Positions 24,911-35,827 are shown, counted from the stretch's first letter. The stretch is 64,000 bases of DNA from Priestia filamentosa (GCF_900177535.1 NZ_FXAJ01000005.1:124001-188000), one strand, 5' to 3'. Numbers and translations are program-made. Notes: generated by a model not told the origin, from the sequence alone.

Positions 24911-26191
24911 TTAATTTTCTCCCTTCGATTTAAACCTTGATTCAACAGCACGTGCGTGTGCTTCTAATCCTTCTAAGCGGGCAAATGCAGCAATTTTGCT
25001 AGCATTTTCGATTAATGCCTTCTCACTATAAGAAATAATGCTTGATTTCTTAACAAAAGACTCCACAGAAAGCGGACTAGAAAATGCCGCTGTTCCATTT
25101 GTCGGCAAAACATGGTTTGGGCCTGCAAAATAATCTCCAACAGGTTCTGAACTATATCTTCCCAAAAAGATTGCTCCTGCATGTCGAATTTGACCAAGTA
25201 GAGTATGAGGATCTTTTGTGGCAACTTCTAAGTGCTCTGGAGCCAATTTATTCACAACAGTTACAGACTCTTCTAATGACTCTGTCACATAAATAGCTCC
25301 ATGATTTTCTATGGAAGCTAAAGCAATGTCTCTTCTAGGCAGTGTTTTTAATTGTTGCTCTACTTCCTTCTGTACACGGTAGGCAAGTTCTTCTGAATGC
25401 GTAACGAGAATACTTGATGCAAGCCGATCATGCTCTGCTTGGGAAAGAAGATCTGCTGCAACTTCATCCGGATATGCTGACTCGTCTGCTAAGATGACGA
25501 TTTCACTCGGACCTGCAATAGCATCAATATCAACAAGACCAAAGACTTCACGTTTTGCAAGTGCAACAAAAATATTCCCAGGACCTACGATTTTATCAAC
25601 AGGTGCAATTGTCTCTGTTCCATAAGCAAGGGCACCGACAGCTTGTGCTCCTCCTACTTTGTAAATTTCATCAACTCCAAGCTCGTTCGCTGCAACAAGA
25701 ACACCAGCTGGAAGTTCGCCTTTTTTATTTGGAGGAGATGTCATGACAATCCGTCCTACTCCAGCAACTTGAGCTGGAATAACGTTCATTAATACTGATG
25801 AAGGATATGCTGCTGTTCCACCTGGTACATATACACCAACAGCATCAAGTGGTGTGACCTGCTGACCGAGCATTGTCCCATCCGGTTTTGTTACAATCCA
25901 AGATTGACTTTTCATTCGCTCGTGGTAATCACGGATATTTTCTGCGGCTTCTGTGATGATATTCACTATGCTATCCTCAATTTGTTCATATGCTCTTTTA
26001 ATCTCTTCCTCTGAGACACGAAAATCTTTTAACAATGCTCCATCAAATTTCTTTGTATAATCGTGAAGAGCTTGATCTCCCCGGTTCTCAACATCTGCTA
26101 ATATACTAATAACAGCTTGACGCTGTTCTCCTGTACCATTATCAATTTTCCGTTTTAAACTTAGCTCACTCGTTACTTTCTGAATGTCCAT
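24911..26191 (-). CDS. hisD: histidinol dehydrogenase
   Basis: A 426-residue zinc enzyme that oxidises L-histidinol to histidine in two NAD-dependent steps. Signature segments include [74 protein letters not shown] and LAPEHLEV. The length is typical. It lies six bases after hisG and is followed by hisB with a gap of one base. Confidence 0.98.
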   Translation of the reverse strand: MDIQKVTSELSLKRKIDNGTGEQRQAVISILADVENRGDQALHDYTKKFDGALLKDFRVSEEEIKRAYEQIEDSIVNIITEAAENIRDYHERMKSQSWIVTKPDGTMLGQQVTPLDAVGVYVPGGTAAYPSSVLMNVIPAQVAGVGRIVMTSPPNKKGELPAGVLVAANELGVDEIYKVGGAQAVGALAYGTETIAPVDKIVGPGNIFVALAKREVFGLVDIDAIAGPSEIVILADESAYPDEVAADLLSQAEHDRLASSILVTHSEELAYRVQKEVEQQLKTLPRRDIALASIENHGAIYVTESLEESVTVVNKLAPEHLEVATKDPHTLLGQIRHAGAIFLGRYSSEPVGDYFAGPNHVLPTNGTAAFSSPLSVESFVKKSSIISYSEKALIENASKIAAFARLEGLEAHARAVESRFKSKGEN

Positions 26192-26197
26192 CTTTTC

Positions 26198-26827
26198 TCA
26201 CCCTTCTAAAACTGAAGCTAATTTTGTTACAATTTCATCAATTCGTTCATCTTTTAAACGGTAGCTTACAGGATTTACAATTAACCGAGACGTAATATCT
26301 TCAATATGTTCGAGCTCTACCAGTCCGTTCTCTTTTAATGTTTGACCTGTTGAAACAATATCAACAATTCGATCTGCTAATCCCACAATAGGAGCAAGTT
26401 CAATTGATCCATTTAAACGAATAATCTCTACTTGTTCTCCTTGTTCTCTAAAATATGAGGAAGCAACGTTTGGATATTTTGTTGCTACCTTTGGTGCAAC
26501 TTCATCACGAATGGCATTAGGTAAACCAGCTACAGCAAGATGACATTTGCTAATCTTTAAGTCTAGAAGTTCATAAACGTCTCGTTCTTCTTCAAGCATG
26601 ACATCTTTTCCGGCAATTCCAAGGTCTGCAACTCCATATTCTACATATGTTGTTACATCCATTGGCTTAGCTAAAATAAAGCGCATGTTCTCAGCTTCTA
26701 CGTCCACAATAAGCTTTCTTGAGTCATCAAATTCTGCTGGAAGAGCAAATCCAGCTGCTCGTAGCAAGTCTGCTGCTTCTTCAAAGATACGACCTTTCGG
26801 CATAGCAATTGTTAAAGGGCTGCTCAT
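26198..26827 (-). CDS. hisG: ATP phosphoribosyltransferase, short form catalytic subunit
   Basis: A 209-residue short-form HisG that catalyses the first committed step of histidine synthesis. It lacks the C-terminal allosteric domain of the long form and therefore needs HisZ, encoded immediately upstream. Motifs: [11 protein letters not shown] at the N-terminus and [14 protein letters not shown] at the PRPP-binding loop. It overlaps the hisZ stop by 4 bases. Confidence 0.97.
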   Translation of the reverse strand: MSSPLTIAMPKGRIFEEAADLLRAAGFALPAEFDDSRKLIVDVEAENMRFILAKPMDVTTYVEYGVADLGIAGKDVMLEEERDVYELLDLKISKCHLAVAGLPNAIRDEVAPKVATKYPNVASSYFREQGEQVEIIRLNGSIELAPIVGLADRIVDIVSTGQTLKENGLVELEHIEDITSRLIVNPVSYRLKDERIDEIVTKLASVLEG

Positions 26828-28002
26828 TTATTTTCACCTCGCGCTTTTCCAATTAAATATGTTACGTCGTCAAATTTTTGTGTGAAAGAGTCAACGTCCT
26901 GGACTCCTGCAATGTTCTGAATAACTACTTTTTCCTGAGCCTTTCTTTTCTCTTCCGCAAGAGCAAAAGCTTCAGCAAGTCTTTCAGTACTATATAGGAT
27001 ACAATCTATTTTTTCTTCTTCTTCAGGAGCATTCAGCGCTTCTAATAAACGATTAAGCTGAATGCCAAATCCTGTTGCAGGTGTGTTTTGATTAAATTTT
27101 TCCAAAAGTTCATTATATCTTCCACCATTTCCGATTTGAGATCCGACGTTTTCAGCATAAACTTCAAACAAAATGCTGCTGTAATAACTCATATGACTTA
27201 CAAGATTAAAATCAATCTTAATTTCATTTGTAACACCATATACTTCAAGAAGCTTCCAAAGGTCGCGAAGCTGTCTTCCTGCCTTCTTCCCTTCTTCACT
27301 TTCAGCAAGGTCAATTGCGTCCACAATTTTCGCTTCATCTCCGCGTAGTTCAAGAAGCTTTAATAAGCGATCTCGATCAATGGAAGAAAGACCTAAGTTT
27401 TGGACATGGTTACGATAGCCGACGTAATTTTTTTCATAAAGATAACGACGCAGGACATTTGCTCGTTCTTCATTTCCGACAATTTCTAAGAAAAGCGAAT
27501 TAATGTACCCAACGTGCCCAATTGCAACCTTAAATGATTGTAATCCTGCTTTTTTAAGAGCACTAATCATGAGAGAAATGACTTCTGCATCACTTGTAAT
27601 CGTTCCGTCCCCAATAAGTTCAATCCCTACCTGTTCAAATTCTGACGGTCTTCCTCCTTCATCCTGCTGTGTTCGATATACGTTTGCTTCATAGGCAAGA
27701 CGAAGTGGAATATCATTAGCTAATTTGGATGAAGCAACCCGTGCAATTGGCGTTGTCATATCTGGTCTTAAGACAAGTGTCCGTCCTTGTCGATCAAGAA
27801 GTTTAAAAAGTTGCTGATCTAGAATAGCTGAAGCATTTCCAACCGTTTCGTAATATTCTAAAGTTGGAGTTTCCATATATTGATATCCCCAATTTTTAAT
27901 CTCCCCAGCAAGCTGATCACGAACTGCTTTTTTTCGATTATAAAGCTGTGGTAATGTATCTCGCATTCCAAGTGGCTTTTCAAACATAAATAACTTCGAC
28001 AT
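26824..28002 (-). CDS. hisZ: ATP phosphoribosyltransferase regulatory subunit
   Basis: A 392-residue paralogue of histidyl-tRNA synthetase that lacks aminoacylation and regulates short-form HisG. The class II-like core includes [23 protein letters not shown], and the [11 protein letters not shown] segment. The start at 28002 follows AAAGGATG; the longest frame at 28011 is 9 bases longer. It is the first gene of the operon, with a promoter about 80 bases upstream. I see no T-box leader in the short interval. Confidence 0.94.
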   Translation of the reverse strand: MSKLFMFEKPLGMRDTLPQLYNRKKAVRDQLAGEIKNWGYQYMETPTLEYYETVGNASAILDQQLFKLLDRQGRTLVLRPDMTTPIARVASSKLANDIPLRLAYEANVYRTQQDEGGRPSEFEQVGIELIGDGTITSDAEVISLMISALKKAGLQSFKVAIGHVGYINSLFLEIVGNEERANVLRRYLYEKNYVGYRNHVQNLGLSSIDRDRLLKLLELRGDEAKIVDAIDLAESEEGKKAGRQLRDLWKLLEVYGVTNEIKIDFNLVSHMSYYSSILFEVYAENVGSQIGNGGRYNELLEKFNQNTPATGFGIQLNRLLEALNAPEEEEKIDCILYSTERLAEAFALAEEKRKAQEKVVIQNIAGVQDVDSFTQKFDDVTYLIGKARGENK

Positions 28003-28082
28003 CGTAACCATCCTTTGATTTAAAATAAAAAATACTTTATTACACTAACGAATTAGAGAAATAATGAATTAAAGTTATTAGT

Positions 28083-28111
28083 AGTTTACATCTTTCATTT
28101 CGCCTCGTCAA
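28083..28111 (-). promoter_or_regulatory. SigA promoter of the his operon
   Basis: TTGACG (28111-28106), 17-base spacer, TAAACT (28088-28083), about 80 bases before hisZ. The leader of about 75 bases is too short for a T-box. Confidence 0.75.
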
Positions 28112-28202
28112 CAGTTCACACTCAAATAATATATGAAATAATCAAATTTTCTGTTTATTAATTCCATCTTTATAATACCTATTATTTCCATGATTAGCGA
28201 AC

Positions 28203-28234
28203 AAAAAAACCTTGGCCGAAGCCAAGGTTTTTTT
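28203..28234 (-). terminator. terminator of tcyP
   Basis: A 14-bp perfect stem (28203-28216 with 28221-28234) with a CGAA loop and a long A/T flank. The tcyP stop codon (28233-28235) lies within the 5' arm as read on the minus strand. Confidence 0.92.
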
Positions 28235-29618
28235 AATGTTCAAGTTCAATACTTCTATTGTTATATATTGTTGTATCAATTTCCTTTGTTGCTTTACTTG
28301 TGACAACTCCAGCTGTCATACTTCCGCTTACGTTCAATGCTGTACGTCCCATATCAATAAGAGGTTCAACTGAAATAAGCAGACCTGCAAGTGCTACAGG
28401 AAGATTCATTGTAGAAAGAACGATTAAAGCAGCAAACGTTGCTCCACCGCCGACACCAGCTACTCCAAATGAGCTAATAGCAACAACAACAATTAATGTT
28501 GCAATAAATGAAGGCGAAAATGGATTAATTCCAACTGTTGGTGCAATCATTACAGCAAGCATTGTAGGATAAATACCTGCACATCCGTTTTGCCCAATTG
28601 ACAAGCCAAACGACCCAGCAAAGTTTGCAATTGCATCAGGGACACCAAGCTTCTTCGTTTGTGTATCAATGTTAATTGGCAATGTTCCAGCGCTTGAACG
28701 TGATGTAAAAGCAAAAAGTAAAACTGGAATGATCTTCTTCACATACGTAATTGGGTTCAAGCCGAACACAGACAAAAGAATAAGGTGAACTAAGAACATT
28801 ACAATTAACGCAACGTATGATGCAATTACAAAGACACCAAGATTTGCAATTGATTTTAAGTCACTTGTTGCCGCTGTTCTCGTCATAATCGCCAACACTC
28901 CAAATGGAGTAAGACGAATAACAAGTGTTACAATACGCATTACAATTGTACGAATAGATTCAATAATCTTTTCAAACATTTCTGCTTGTTCAGGCTGCTT
29001 TCGTTTTACACCTAAGAAAGCTATCCCAATGAACGCAGCAAAAATAACAACCGCAATTGTTGAAGTTGGACGAGCTCCTGTAAAATCAAGGAATGGGTTA
29101 GCTGGTAGTAGTTCAACAATTTGTTGTGGTAACGTTAAATCTTTGACACCTGTAAGCTTATCTTCAAGCTCAAGTCCTCTACTTTGCTCAACAGACCCAC
29201 CATCAAGCTGATTTGCATCTAAATCAAATAGAGCTGTTGCTCCAATACCAATTGCTGATGAAATAGCCGTTGTTCCAAGTAAAATACCGATAATAAGGAC
29301 ACTAATTTTCCCAATATTCTTTGTCATTTTCAAACGTGTAAAAGCTGAAACGATTGAAATGAATACAAGTGGGACAACAAGCATTTGTAGAAACTTAACA
29401 TAGCCGTTTCCGACAATATTAAACCAATCCGATGACGTTACAACAACGTCTGATGTTGCTCCATAAATAAACTGTAAAATAAGACCGTATACAATCCCTA
29501 AACCTAAACCTGTGAAAACACGTTTTGAAAACGAAACATGTTTTCTCTGCATATAGACAAGCAGTCCGATGAACACTGCCATAATTAAAATATTAATAAT
29601 GATATACAAAGTATCCAC
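28233..29618 (-). CDS. tcyP: L-cystine symporter (TcyP/YhcL, DAACS family)
   Basis: A 461-residue sodium/dicarboxylate-symporter family protein with about ten hydrophobic segments. The order of conserved stretches matches TcyP: RKHVSFSKRVFTGLGLGIVYG near the N-terminus, AFTSRSSAGTLPINIDTQT, FGLSIGQNGCAGIYPTM and VGGGATFAALIVLSTM. The longest frame starts at 29684. The GTG at 29618 follows AGGAGG and gives the B. subtilis length and N-terminus. TcyP imports L-cystine. It lies alone between his and the acetyltransferase, with its own terminator. Confidence 0.93.
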   Translation of the reverse strand: MDTLYIIINILIMAVFIGLLVYMQRKHVSFSKRVFTGLGLGIVYGLILQFIYGATSDVVVTSSDWFNIVGNGYVKFLQMLVVPLVFISIVSAFTRLKMTKNIGKISVLIIGILLGTTAISSAIGIGATALFDLDANQLDGGSVEQSRGLELEDKLTGVKDLTLPQQIVELLPANPFLDFTGARPTSTIAVVIFAAFIGIAFLGVKRKQPEQAEMFEKIIESIRTIVMRIVTLVIRLTPFGVLAIMTRTAATSDLKSIANLGVFVIASYVALIVMFLVHLILLSVFGLNPITYVKKIIPVLLFAFTSRSSAGTLPINIDTQTKKLGVPDAIANFAGSFGLSIGQNGCAGIYPTMLAVMIAPTVGINPFSPSFIATLIVVVAISSFGVAGVGGGATFAALIVLSTMNLPVALAGLLISVEPLIDMGRTALNVSGSMTAGVVTSKATKEIDTTIYNNRSIELEH

Positions 29619-29713
29619 AGCTGTTAAACCTCCTAATGTAGTAAATATGTTATTCCTTCTAGCATTATAATACAACAATCCCAATAAGGAAAGTAAGAAT
29701 TACTAACAACTAA

Positions 29714-29747
29714 AAAGACCTTTCTTATAGAATTAAGAAAGGTCTTT
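29714..29747 (-). terminator. terminator after the hprK-lgt-ppaX-acetyltransferase operon
   Basis: A 14-bp perfect stem (29714-29727 with 29734-29747). The stop of the acetyltransferase gene overlaps it. T residues follow on the minus strand. Confidence 0.9.
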
Positions 29748-30254
29748 ACTTTTATCCCTATTTTTCATTTCTTCTTTTGAATAAATCACGTTCATGGGGT
29801 TTCCACCAACAAATGTTCCTGGGGCTACGTTACGATGTACAACAGTTCCTGCTGCTACAATGGCTCCATCACCAATTGTTACGCCAGGCAAAATCGTTGT
29901 ATTTGCTCCAATCATTACTTCGTTACCAATTTCTACGTTTCCAAGACGATATTCTTTAATTAAATATTCATGAGTCAAAATCGTTGTATTGTAGCCAATA
30001 ATAGAGTTATGACCAACGGAAATTCGTTCAGGAAACATGACATCAACCATTGCCATTAATGCAAAAGATGTTTTTTCTCCAATGTTCATATGAAGGAAAG
30101 TCCGATAAAGCCAATTTTTTATTTTTAAAAATGGCATATAGCGCGCAAGTTGAATCACGATAAAGTTTTTGACAACTTTCCAAAATGAGACTGTTTTGTA
30201 CATGTTCCACAATGCATTCTCATCATTTACTTCATAACGCTCTAATTTTCGCAC
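29733..30254 (-). CDS. hexapeptide-repeat acyltransferase (YvoF-like)
   Basis: A 173-residue left-handed beta-helix acyltransferase. Hexapeptide turns run from about 75 to 155 (ISVGHNSIIGYN, VEIGNEVMIGANTTILPGVTIGDGAIVAAGTVV), with the typical GGNPMNVI ending. The acceptor is unknown. The N-terminal 60 residues are helical and could associate with the membrane (FIVIQLARYMPFL). It lies 2 bases after ppaX and is the last gene of the operon. Confidence 0.9.
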   Translation of the reverse strand: MRKLERYEVNDENALWNMYKTVSFWKVVKNFIVIQLARYMPFLKIKNWLYRTFLHMNIGEKTSFALMAMVDVMFPERISVGHNSIIGYNTTILTHEYLIKEYRLGNVEIGNEVMIGANTTILPGVTIGDGAIVAAGTVVHRNVAPGTFVGGNPMNVIYSKEEMKNRDKSKDLS

Positions 30255-30256
30255 TG

Positions 30257-30898
30257 TTACTTTCCTCCAAGTATGGCTTTTAAATCTCCCATCTCATCGA
30301 GAATGTAGTCTGGCTCATATGAAGCAACATGTGCTTTTCCTTTGGCACTCCAAGCTACCCCAACTGTCTTTGTGCCAGCATTTTTACCAGCCAGAATATC
30401 GTGCGAATTATCTCCAATCATCATTGTTTCCTCTGGTTTAGCATTCAGCTTAACTAATGCTTTATCAATTGGTTCACGATGTGGTTTAGCATGCTGAACG
30501 TCATCAAGCGTAATGACAACATCGAAAAAAGAATCTAATCCTGTTAGCTTCAGTCCCATTTCAACTGTCTGACGAATTTTGGTTGTTACAATACCAAGTT
30601 TGTAACCTTGCTCTTTTAACCATTTTACCGTTTCAAAAACAGTTGGAAATTCTGTCACTAAGCGGTCATGATGCTCATGGTTGTATGCTCTATAACAGTC
30701 AACCATTTCCTCTATATTTTCTGGATTTAATCGAGCAAATGAATCATAAAGAGGTGGCCCCATAAATGAAAGTACATCTTCCCTTTTATATTTGCTTGGA
30801 TAATATGTTTCAAGCGTATGTAAAAAAGAAGAAATGATTAACTCATTTGTATCAATTAATGTTCCATCTAAGTCAAAAAGAAGAGTATTAACGTTCAT
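30257..30898 (-). CDS. ppaX: pyrophosphatase PpaX (HAD family)
   Basis: A 213-residue HAD hydrolase. Motif I is [10 protein letters not shown], motif II LGIVTTK, and motif [14 protein letters not shown]. In B. subtilis PpaX hydrolyses the pyrophosphate released when HprK dephosphorylates Ser-P HPr. The genes hprK, lgt and ppaX form one cluster here, which supports the assignment. The longest frame begins at 30958; the ATG at 30898 has AAAGGAAG and overlaps the yvoD end. Confidence 0.95.
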   Translation of the reverse strand: MNVNTLLFDLDGTLIDTNELIISSFLHTLETYYPSKYKREDVLSFMGPPLYDSFARLNPENIEEMVDCYRAYNHEHHDRLVTEFPTVFETVKWLKEQGYKLGIVTTKIRQTVEMGLKLTGLDSFFDVVITLDDVQHAKPHREPIDKALVKLNAKPEETMMIGDNSHDILAGKNAGTKTVGVAWSAKGKAHVASYEPDYILDEMGDLKAILGGK

Positions 30899-31835
30899 AG
30901 GTAACTTCCTTTCTTTGAGATAATCCCTTTTGGCGACTCCAAATTTTAGCGATAACAATCGTCAAAAGAAGGGCCGTAATAACGCGAATAAGCAGCAATG
31001 GCAGAACAGGAATACCGAGTGGAATAAAAACAAGTGTGTCTTCTACAACTGCATGACAAGCAACTAAGAAAATAAAGGCAAGCGTTGCATCTTTTTTAGA
31101 TACCCCTTCTTCTTGAACTGCTTGAATCATAACCCCTGCCCCATACGCCAAACCAATTAAGAGCCCTGTTACAAGCGTTGTAGAAGTATTTCCATTCATA
31201 CCTAATAATTTTGTAAAAGGAACCATCTTATTTGAAAACTTACTTAACCATCCTAAATCTTTTAAAATTTGAAGTGCAATCATGACAGGGATAACAATGA
31301 TTGCCAGCTGTAAAATCCCCATAGCAGCTGTTTCAATCCCTTTTAGTATAATGGCTCCCCATCCTGATACAACTTCATCCTTCTGAGAAATAAAGCCGTA
31401 CTGAGCTTGCTCTCCTCCACCTTTCCAAACAAGATTGATAATAAAAGCAGACAAGAGAGCAAGCCCAATACGAACAGACAAAATAACGGAAAGTCTAACT
31501 CCCACTTTTAATGCTACTGTTGATTCAATAAGCAAGTTATGGCTAAATGACAGCATAACAGCTAGAATAAAAACTTCTTTTACAGACAAGTCAAGCGCTA
31601 AGATTCCTGCAATCCCAGCATACAAATTAAGCAAGTTTCCTAAAACAAGTGGAACAGCTGCATCCCCTGGAAGTCCAATGACTTTCATTACAGGTGTTAG
31701 CCACGAAGCAATAAGATCAATGACTGGCGTATACTGAAGAAGATAAACAATAAGTGTAACAGGAAAAATGATTTTCCCGAGTGTCCATGTTGTTTTTAAC
31801 CCTGCGATTATTCCCCTTTGAAGCGACTTTTTCAT
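30888..31835 (-). CDS. nucleoside-recognition (Gate) domain membrane protein (YvoD-like)
   Basis: A 315-residue integral membrane protein with about eight hydrophobic segments. It has two Gate-like halves with conserved [10 protein letters not shown] and [11 protein letters not shown] segments. The family resembles the spore maturation proteins SpmA/SpmB; the transported or bound ligand is unknown. It lies 34 bases after lgt and overlaps ppaX by 11 bases, so it belongs to the hprK-lgt-yvoD-ppaX operon. Confidence 0.88.
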   Translation of the reverse strand: MKKSLQRGIIAGLKTTWTLGKIIFPVTLIVYLLQYTPVIDLIASWLTPVMKVIGLPGDAAVPLVLGNLLNLYAGIAGILALDLSVKEVFILAVMLSFSHNLLIESTVALKVGVRLSVILSVRIGLALLSAFIINLVWKGGGEQAQYGFISQKDEVVSGWGAIILKGIETAAMGILQLAIIVIPVMIALQILKDLGWLSKFSNKMVPFTKLLGMNGNTSTTLVTGLLIGLAYGAGVMIQAVQEEGVSKKDATLAFIFLVACHAVVEDTLVFIPLGIPVLPLLLIRVITALLLTIVIAKIWSRQKGLSQRKEVTYER

Positions 31836-31869
31836 GAAGTATATCCCCCTATCCCTAGATTATCGAACA

Positions 31870-32679
31870 TTACTGATCAAGATAGTGCTTCTTGCTCCAT
31901 CCTTTCCAGCGACGAACTATAATAAAAATAATAGAAAGGAGAATTAGTACAATAGAAATAACTTGAGCAATGCGAAGTGAACTTGTCAGCATTAAACTAT
32001 CTGTTCTCATTCCTTCAATAAAGAAGCGCCCAATCGAATACCAAATAACGTATGTAAAGAAAAGCTCTCCTCGGCGTAAGTTTGCTCTTCTTAACAAGAT
32101 TAAAACAATGACGCCAACTATGCTCCACAGTGACTCATATAAAAATGTTGGGTGATAATAAGTCCCATTAATATACATTTGATCTATAATGAACTTTGGC
32201 AAATGTAAGTTTTCTAAGAAGGCTCTTGAAACAGGTCCTCCATGGGCTTCTTGGTTCATAAAATTTCCCCATCGCCCAATTGCCTGACCTAGTAAAATAC
32301 TCGGAGCTGCAATATCAGCGAGCTTCCAAAATGAGTACCCTCTCACTTTAGAATAGATAACAGCTGTTAATACAGCACCAATAAGTCCTCCATGAATTGC
32401 GATTCCTCCATGCCAAATCTGCGGGATTTGAACTAAGTTCTCAGAATAATAGTCCCATTTAAATGCTACATAATAAACACGAGCAAAGATAATAGCAATC
32501 GGTACTGCAAATAGAACTAGATCAACAAAGACTTCTTTTGGAATACCTCGACGATCACATTCTTTTGTCGCTAAATAAAGACCAAGAATTACGCCAATCC
32601 CGATAATTACCCCATACCAATAAACCGTTAACGGACCAATTTCAAGGAACACACGATCAAGTGGCTGAATGTCTTCCAT
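31870..32679 (-). CDS. lgt: prolipoprotein diacylglyceryl transferase
   Basis: A 269-residue, seven-helix membrane enzyme that attaches diacylglycerol to the lipobox cysteine. The signature HGGLIGAVL and the segment [16 protein letters not shown] are present. Several lipoproteins in this window (12754, 40990, 56926) carry the lipobox it acts on. The ATG at 32679 gives the usual 269 residues; a GTG at 32688 with a closer AAAGGAA site is the alternative. It lies 33 bases after hprK. Confidence 0.95.
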   Translation of the reverse strand: MEDIQPLDRVFLEIGPLTVYWYGVIIGIGVILGLYLATKECDRRGIPKEVFVDLVLFAVPIAIIFARVYYVAFKWDYYSENLVQIPQIWHGGIAIHGGLIGAVLTAVIYSKVRGYSFWKLADIAAPSILLGQAIGRWGNFMNQEAHGGPVSRAFLENLHLPKFIIDQMYINGTYYHPTFLYESLWSIVGVIVLILLRRANLRRGELFFTYVIWYSIGRFFIEGMRTDSLMLTSSLRIAQVISIVLILLSIIFIIVRRWKGWSKKHYLDQ

Positions 32680-32711
32680 CTCTCTCACTTCCTTTATAGT
32701 TTAGTCTTTTC

Positions 32712-33659
32712 TCAATATGTTTCGTCATGATCTTCAAGCGTTGTATCTTCAATTGCCCCTGTTAGGCGATTCGAAAATTGTTCAGCTGCGTTAATACCCA
32801 TTTTCTTAAGACGATAGTTCATTGCAGCTACCTCAATGATAACGGCTAAGTTTCGACCTGGACGTACAGGAACTGTTAGTTTCGTAATCTGTGTATCAAT
32901 AATTTTCATTTTTTCTTCCTCAAGACCAAGACGATCATAATGCTTTGTTTGATCCCATGTCTCCAAGTTAATAACGAGAGTGATGCGCTTAAAGTTTCTC
33001 ACAGCACCTGCTCCAAAGAGTGTCATAACATTAATAATACCTAATCCGCGAATCTCTAGAAGATGTTCAATTAACCCAGGAGCGTTTCCAATTAAAGTAT
33101 CCTGATCTTCCTGGCGAATTTCAACACAGTCATCAGCAACTAAACGATGGCCTCGTTTTACAAGTTCAAGTGCTGTTTCACTTTTCCCAACGCCGCTTTT
33201 CCCGATGATTAAAACCCCAACACCATAAATATCAACTAATACACCGTGTACCGCTGTTGTAGGAGCAAGTTTACTTTCTAAGTAGTTTGTCAATCGACTT
33301 GATAACCGTGTTGTTTTCATGTCAGAGCGCAAAACAGGCACGGACTCGCGCTCAGAGGCTTCAATAAGCTCTTGTGGGACTTCCATCTCTCTTGATACAA
33401 CAATAGCTGGAGTAATATCTGTACAAAGCTTTTCCATTCTGATTTGCTTTTGTTCAACATCAAGTTGATTAAAAAAAGAAATCTCTGTTTTTCCAAGAAG
33501 CTGAAGGCGCTCTGCAGGATAATATGTAAAATAGCCTGCCATCTCAATGCCAGGTCGTGAAATATCACTCACTGTAATCGGGCGGTTCACTCCTTCTTCT
33601 CCACTGATTAGTTCTAGATTAAATTTCTCTATTATGTCTTTTGTTCTCACTTTTGCCAA
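32712..33659 (-). CDS. hprK: HPr kinase/phosphorylase
   Basis: A 315-residue bifunctional enzyme that phosphorylates and dephosphorylates Ser46 of HPr and Crh. The Walker A GKSGVGKS lies near residue 155, and the HPrK/P signature [10 protein letters not shown] near 205. The C-terminal regulatory helix is present. The start is a TTG at 33659 with GGAGG eight bases upstream. It heads the operon hprK-lgt-yvoD-ppaX-acyltransferase, so the kinase and the pyrophosphatase that removes its by-product are co-expressed. Confidence 0.97.
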   Translation of the reverse strand: MAKVRTKDIIEKFNLELISGEEGVNRPITVSDISRPGIEMAGYFTYYPAERLQLLGKTEISFFNQLDVEQKQIRMEKLCTDITPAIVVSREMEVPQELIEASERESVPVLRSDMKTTRLSSRLTNYLESKLAPTTAVHGVLVDIYGVGVLIIGKSGVGKSETALELVKRGHRLVADDCVEIRQEDQDTLIGNAPGLIEHLLEIRGLGIINVMTLFGAGAVRNFKRITLVINLETWDQTKHYDRLGLEEEKMKIIDTQITKLTVPVRPGRNLAVIIEVAAMNYRLKKMGINAAEQFSNRLTGAIEDTTLEDHDETY

Positions 33660-33783
33660 GGATGGTTCCTCCCTGTTTTCTCGTATTTGATGTAAAGATA
33701 TTTTCTCTTTCTAATTACAAATGCTGTTATCCTGTTTATTGTATCATTAAATGATTTTAGAAGAAAAATTTCTTAAAAAAACT

Positions 33784-33814
33784 AAAAAAAAGAGCAGGTT
33801 CCTTCACCTGCTCT
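33784..33814 (-). terminator. terminator of the yvlABCD operon
   Basis: A 9-bp perfect stem (33791-33799 with 33806-33814), followed on the minus strand by a T-run, just after the yvlD stop. Confidence 0.9.
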
Positions 33815-33815
33815 T

Positions 33816-34175
33816 CTAACGTTGCATTGGCTCAATAAATGCTTTTTGAGCGATTAAATTTAATAGCGCCATAATAATTGCTGCAAACAAAGCTGTACTA
33901 AACCCATCAATAATAAAGGCATCTCCAATGATTCCTTGTGTAATCATCAATGTAATTGCATTGATGACAAATAGGAACAATCCCAATGTTAAGATTGTTG
34001 CTGGTAACGTAAATAAAATAAGGATTGGCTTAATGATGATGTTAATAATAGAGAGCACAATAGCAGCAATTACAGCTGCACTGACTGAACTCAAATAAAA
34101 ATCGTCAAAAATGGTTGATACAATCATAAGGCTTAATGCATTCACAACAATGCTAATAACCCATCTTTTCCACAT
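33816..34175 (-). CDS. yvlD: small four-helix membrane protein (YvlD/phage holin 4 type)
   Basis: A 119-residue membrane protein with four hydrophobic segments (about 5-25, 30-52, 55-75, 85-110). The family is annotated as phage-holin-like, but the gene here lies in the yvlABCD operon with a PspC gene and a SigW-type promoter. It is more plausibly an envelope-stress protein than a phage holin. The start is 3 bases after the yvlC stop. Confidence 0.88.
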   Translation of the reverse strand: MWKRWVISIVVNALSLMIVSTIFDDFYLSSVSAAVIAAIVLSIINIIIKPILILFTLPATILTLGLFLFVINAITLMITQGIIGDAFIIDGFSTALFAAIIMALLNLIAQKAFIEPMQR

Positions 34176-34178
34176 ACG

Positions 34179-34370
34179 TTATTCTCCTTCATTTGGAACG
34201 ATGAAAATCCATATTAGGTAAATCCACCCAATCGATCCTACTCCGCCAATAAATGCAACAATAAAAATAATACGAAGAAGGCTGCTGTCCATATTTAAAT
34301 AGTCAGCAAGTCCACCGAGTACTCCACCTAACTTACGGTCCTTTACAGAACGATACAGCTTTGTCTTCAA
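34179..34370 (-). CDS. yvlC: PspC domain membrane protein (YvlC)
   Basis: A 63-residue PspC protein. The KLYRSVKDRKLGGVLGGLADYL core with the GVLGGLA motif is followed by a single long hydrophobic segment ending in IVPNE. PspC is linked to the phage-shock envelope response. It lies 3 bases after yvlB and is part of the SigW-controlled yvlABCD operon. A second PspC gene of the window stands alone at 44494. Confidence 0.92.
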   Translation of the reverse strand: MKTKLYRSVKDRKLGGVLGGLADYLNMDSSLLRIIFIVAFIGGVGSIGWIYLIWIFIVPNEGE

Positions 34371-34373
34371 TTG

Positions 34374-35468
34374 CTACACTTCCCTTTCATACAGTCCGAT
34401 AGCTCCTGTTCTAGATTCAGCCACTATTTTCGTGATGCTGTCCCCACTATTAATAGAGCGGAACTTTAAAACCTTTTGGATTTTCTCATTCTTTTCTTCT
34501 AATATATGAACATTTGGAAGGTTACATGTAAGGTTGCCAAAGTTCGAGCGAATACTTCCATCAATAAAAGCTCCAGGTGCAAAGAAAGTTTTGATGCTTC
34601 CTGCTGTTGATTTCAGAAATACGTATTGAGAAGGCTGTATTAAATACTGTTCAATACTTCCATTGAATGTCTGCAAATCAACATGCCTTGCTTCCCCTCT
34701 TAGATTAATAGCTCCATTGATTGTCTCTCCTTCACACTTATTGAGTGAAATATTTTGTAGTGAAAGAGCTCCGTGTACTGTCTCAAACTCCCCTTTTTCT
34801 CCGCGTATATTCTCAAATGATAAGCTGCCGTTCGCCGTTTTAGCTTTTAAATTTCCTATTTTTAAATCTTTCCCAACGATAGGACCGTTAAACGTGCGCA
34901 ATATGATTTCATTATACTCTACATTTGGAATGAACAGGTGCGCTTTGACTTTAATCCCTTTATTTTGAACATTGAAACGAATCTTGCCTTCTTCAGTAGA
35001 AAATATTGTTTCTTGAGAGAAAAGCTTTTTGGCTTCTTCTTGGCTATTTACTTTATAAACTTTTGCTGAACATTCAATACGGACCTCATTTTGTGACCAA
35101 GGCTCAATTTTTACATTTCCGTTGGCAATATCAAGGTCAAGACTACGAACTTCCACATCACTATGTTGGAAAATTTGATTAACATCGTAAGAAGTACCAA
35201 AGTTAAAATCTAAATCTGTATCTTTAATCTTCTTTACAGTTTGATCTAAAAATGAAAACACTTTTTTCTTTAAATCACGCTCACGAGGAGGCTCTTCCTT
35301 TTGAAAAGCTTTCTCGTCTAAAAAAGGGGAAACTTCTACCGCTTTTTCTTCCTTCTGTTTTGCTTCTTTTTCTTCTCTTTCCATTGCTTCAAGTAATTTA
35401 AATGCTTCCTCAGCAGAAATTCGACCTTCTTCAATCATTTTCAGAAGCTGTTTACGTTGGTTTTCCAT
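34374..35468 (-). CDS. yvlB: DUF4097 beta-helix protein (YvlB-like)
   Basis: A 364-residue protein. A short SHOCT-like helix (LLKMIEEGRISAEEAFKLLEAME) starts the N-terminus, followed by a charged linker. A long DUF4097/adhesin-like repetitive beta region covers about 105-355, with repeating patterns such as LDIANGNVKIEPWS, LKAKTANGSLSFENIRG and FETVHGALSLQNISL. No signal peptide is visible. In B. subtilis the family is SigW-dependent; molecular function is unknown. It lies between yvlA and yvlC. Confidence 0.9.
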   Translation of the reverse strand: MENQRKQLLKMIEEGRISAEEAFKLLEAMEREEKEAKQKEEKAVEVSPFLDEKAFQKEEPPRERDLKKKVFSFLDQTVKKIKDTDLDFNFGTSYDVNQIFQHSDVEVRSLDLDIANGNVKIEPWSQNEVRIECSAKVYKVNSQEEAKKLFSQETIFSTEEGKIRFNVQNKGIKVKAHLFIPNVEYNEIILRTFNGPIVGKDLKIGNLKAKTANGSLSFENIRGEKGEFETVHGALSLQNISLNKCEGETINGAINLRGEARHVDLQTFNGSIEQYLIQPSQYVFLKSTAGSIKTFFAPGAFIDGSIRSNFGNLTCNLPNVHILEEKNEKIQKVLKFRSINSGDSITKIVAESRTGAIGLYEREV

Positions 35469-35483
35469 GATATTTCCTCCTTA

Positions 35484-35798
35484 TTAACGATCAATGATGA
35501 CTTTAATTCCTTTGACAACATTCCAAATTGCAACTCCAAACGAGAGAACAAGACACAGGATAACAACAAAAATAATCCATGCGGCTGATAAGCCATAGTG
35601 ACCTGAGAAATATGGGATAAGGTAAAGGAAGAATAAAGGTATTGATAATACTGGTAATATATGAGAGAACAATGCCCATTTTGCATCATCCTTAACTCTT
35701 TTATCTTGAGTAACAAAGTAGATGATAATTGGTAAGAGAAAGGGAGCAAAGAAAAGACTAAAATAAGAAAGGGCTGACAAGACTTTATTAGACTCCAT
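35484..35798 (-). CDS. yvlA: DUF4870 small membrane protein (YvlA-like)
   Basis: A 104-residue protein with three hydrophobic segments (about 5-28, 42-62 and 70-92) and the QDKRVKDDAKWALF loop of the DUF4870 family. It is first in the yvlABCD operon. A SigW-type promoter lies 30 bases upstream of the ATG, whose AAAGGAG site is normal. Its function is not known beyond envelope-stress regulation in Bacillus. Confidence 0.88.
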   Translation of the reverse strand: MESNKVLSALSYFSLFFAPFLLPIIIYFVTQDKRVKDDAKWALFSHILPVLSIPLFFLYLIPYFSGHYGLSAAWIIFVVILCLVLSFGVAIWNVVKGIKVIIDR

Positions 35799-35827
35799 GT
35801 TTATTTTTTCATCTCCTTTATCTGTAT

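Noticed and set aside
28003-28202. T-box or other riboswitch ahead of hisZ
   Set aside because: The leader from the predicted promoter is only about 75 bases, with no T-box sequence and no terminator/antiterminator pair.
33816-34175. Prophage remnant suggested by a holin-like annotation
   Set aside because: The yvlD gene lies in a conserved host operon with PspC and a SigW promoter, and no phage genes adjoin it.
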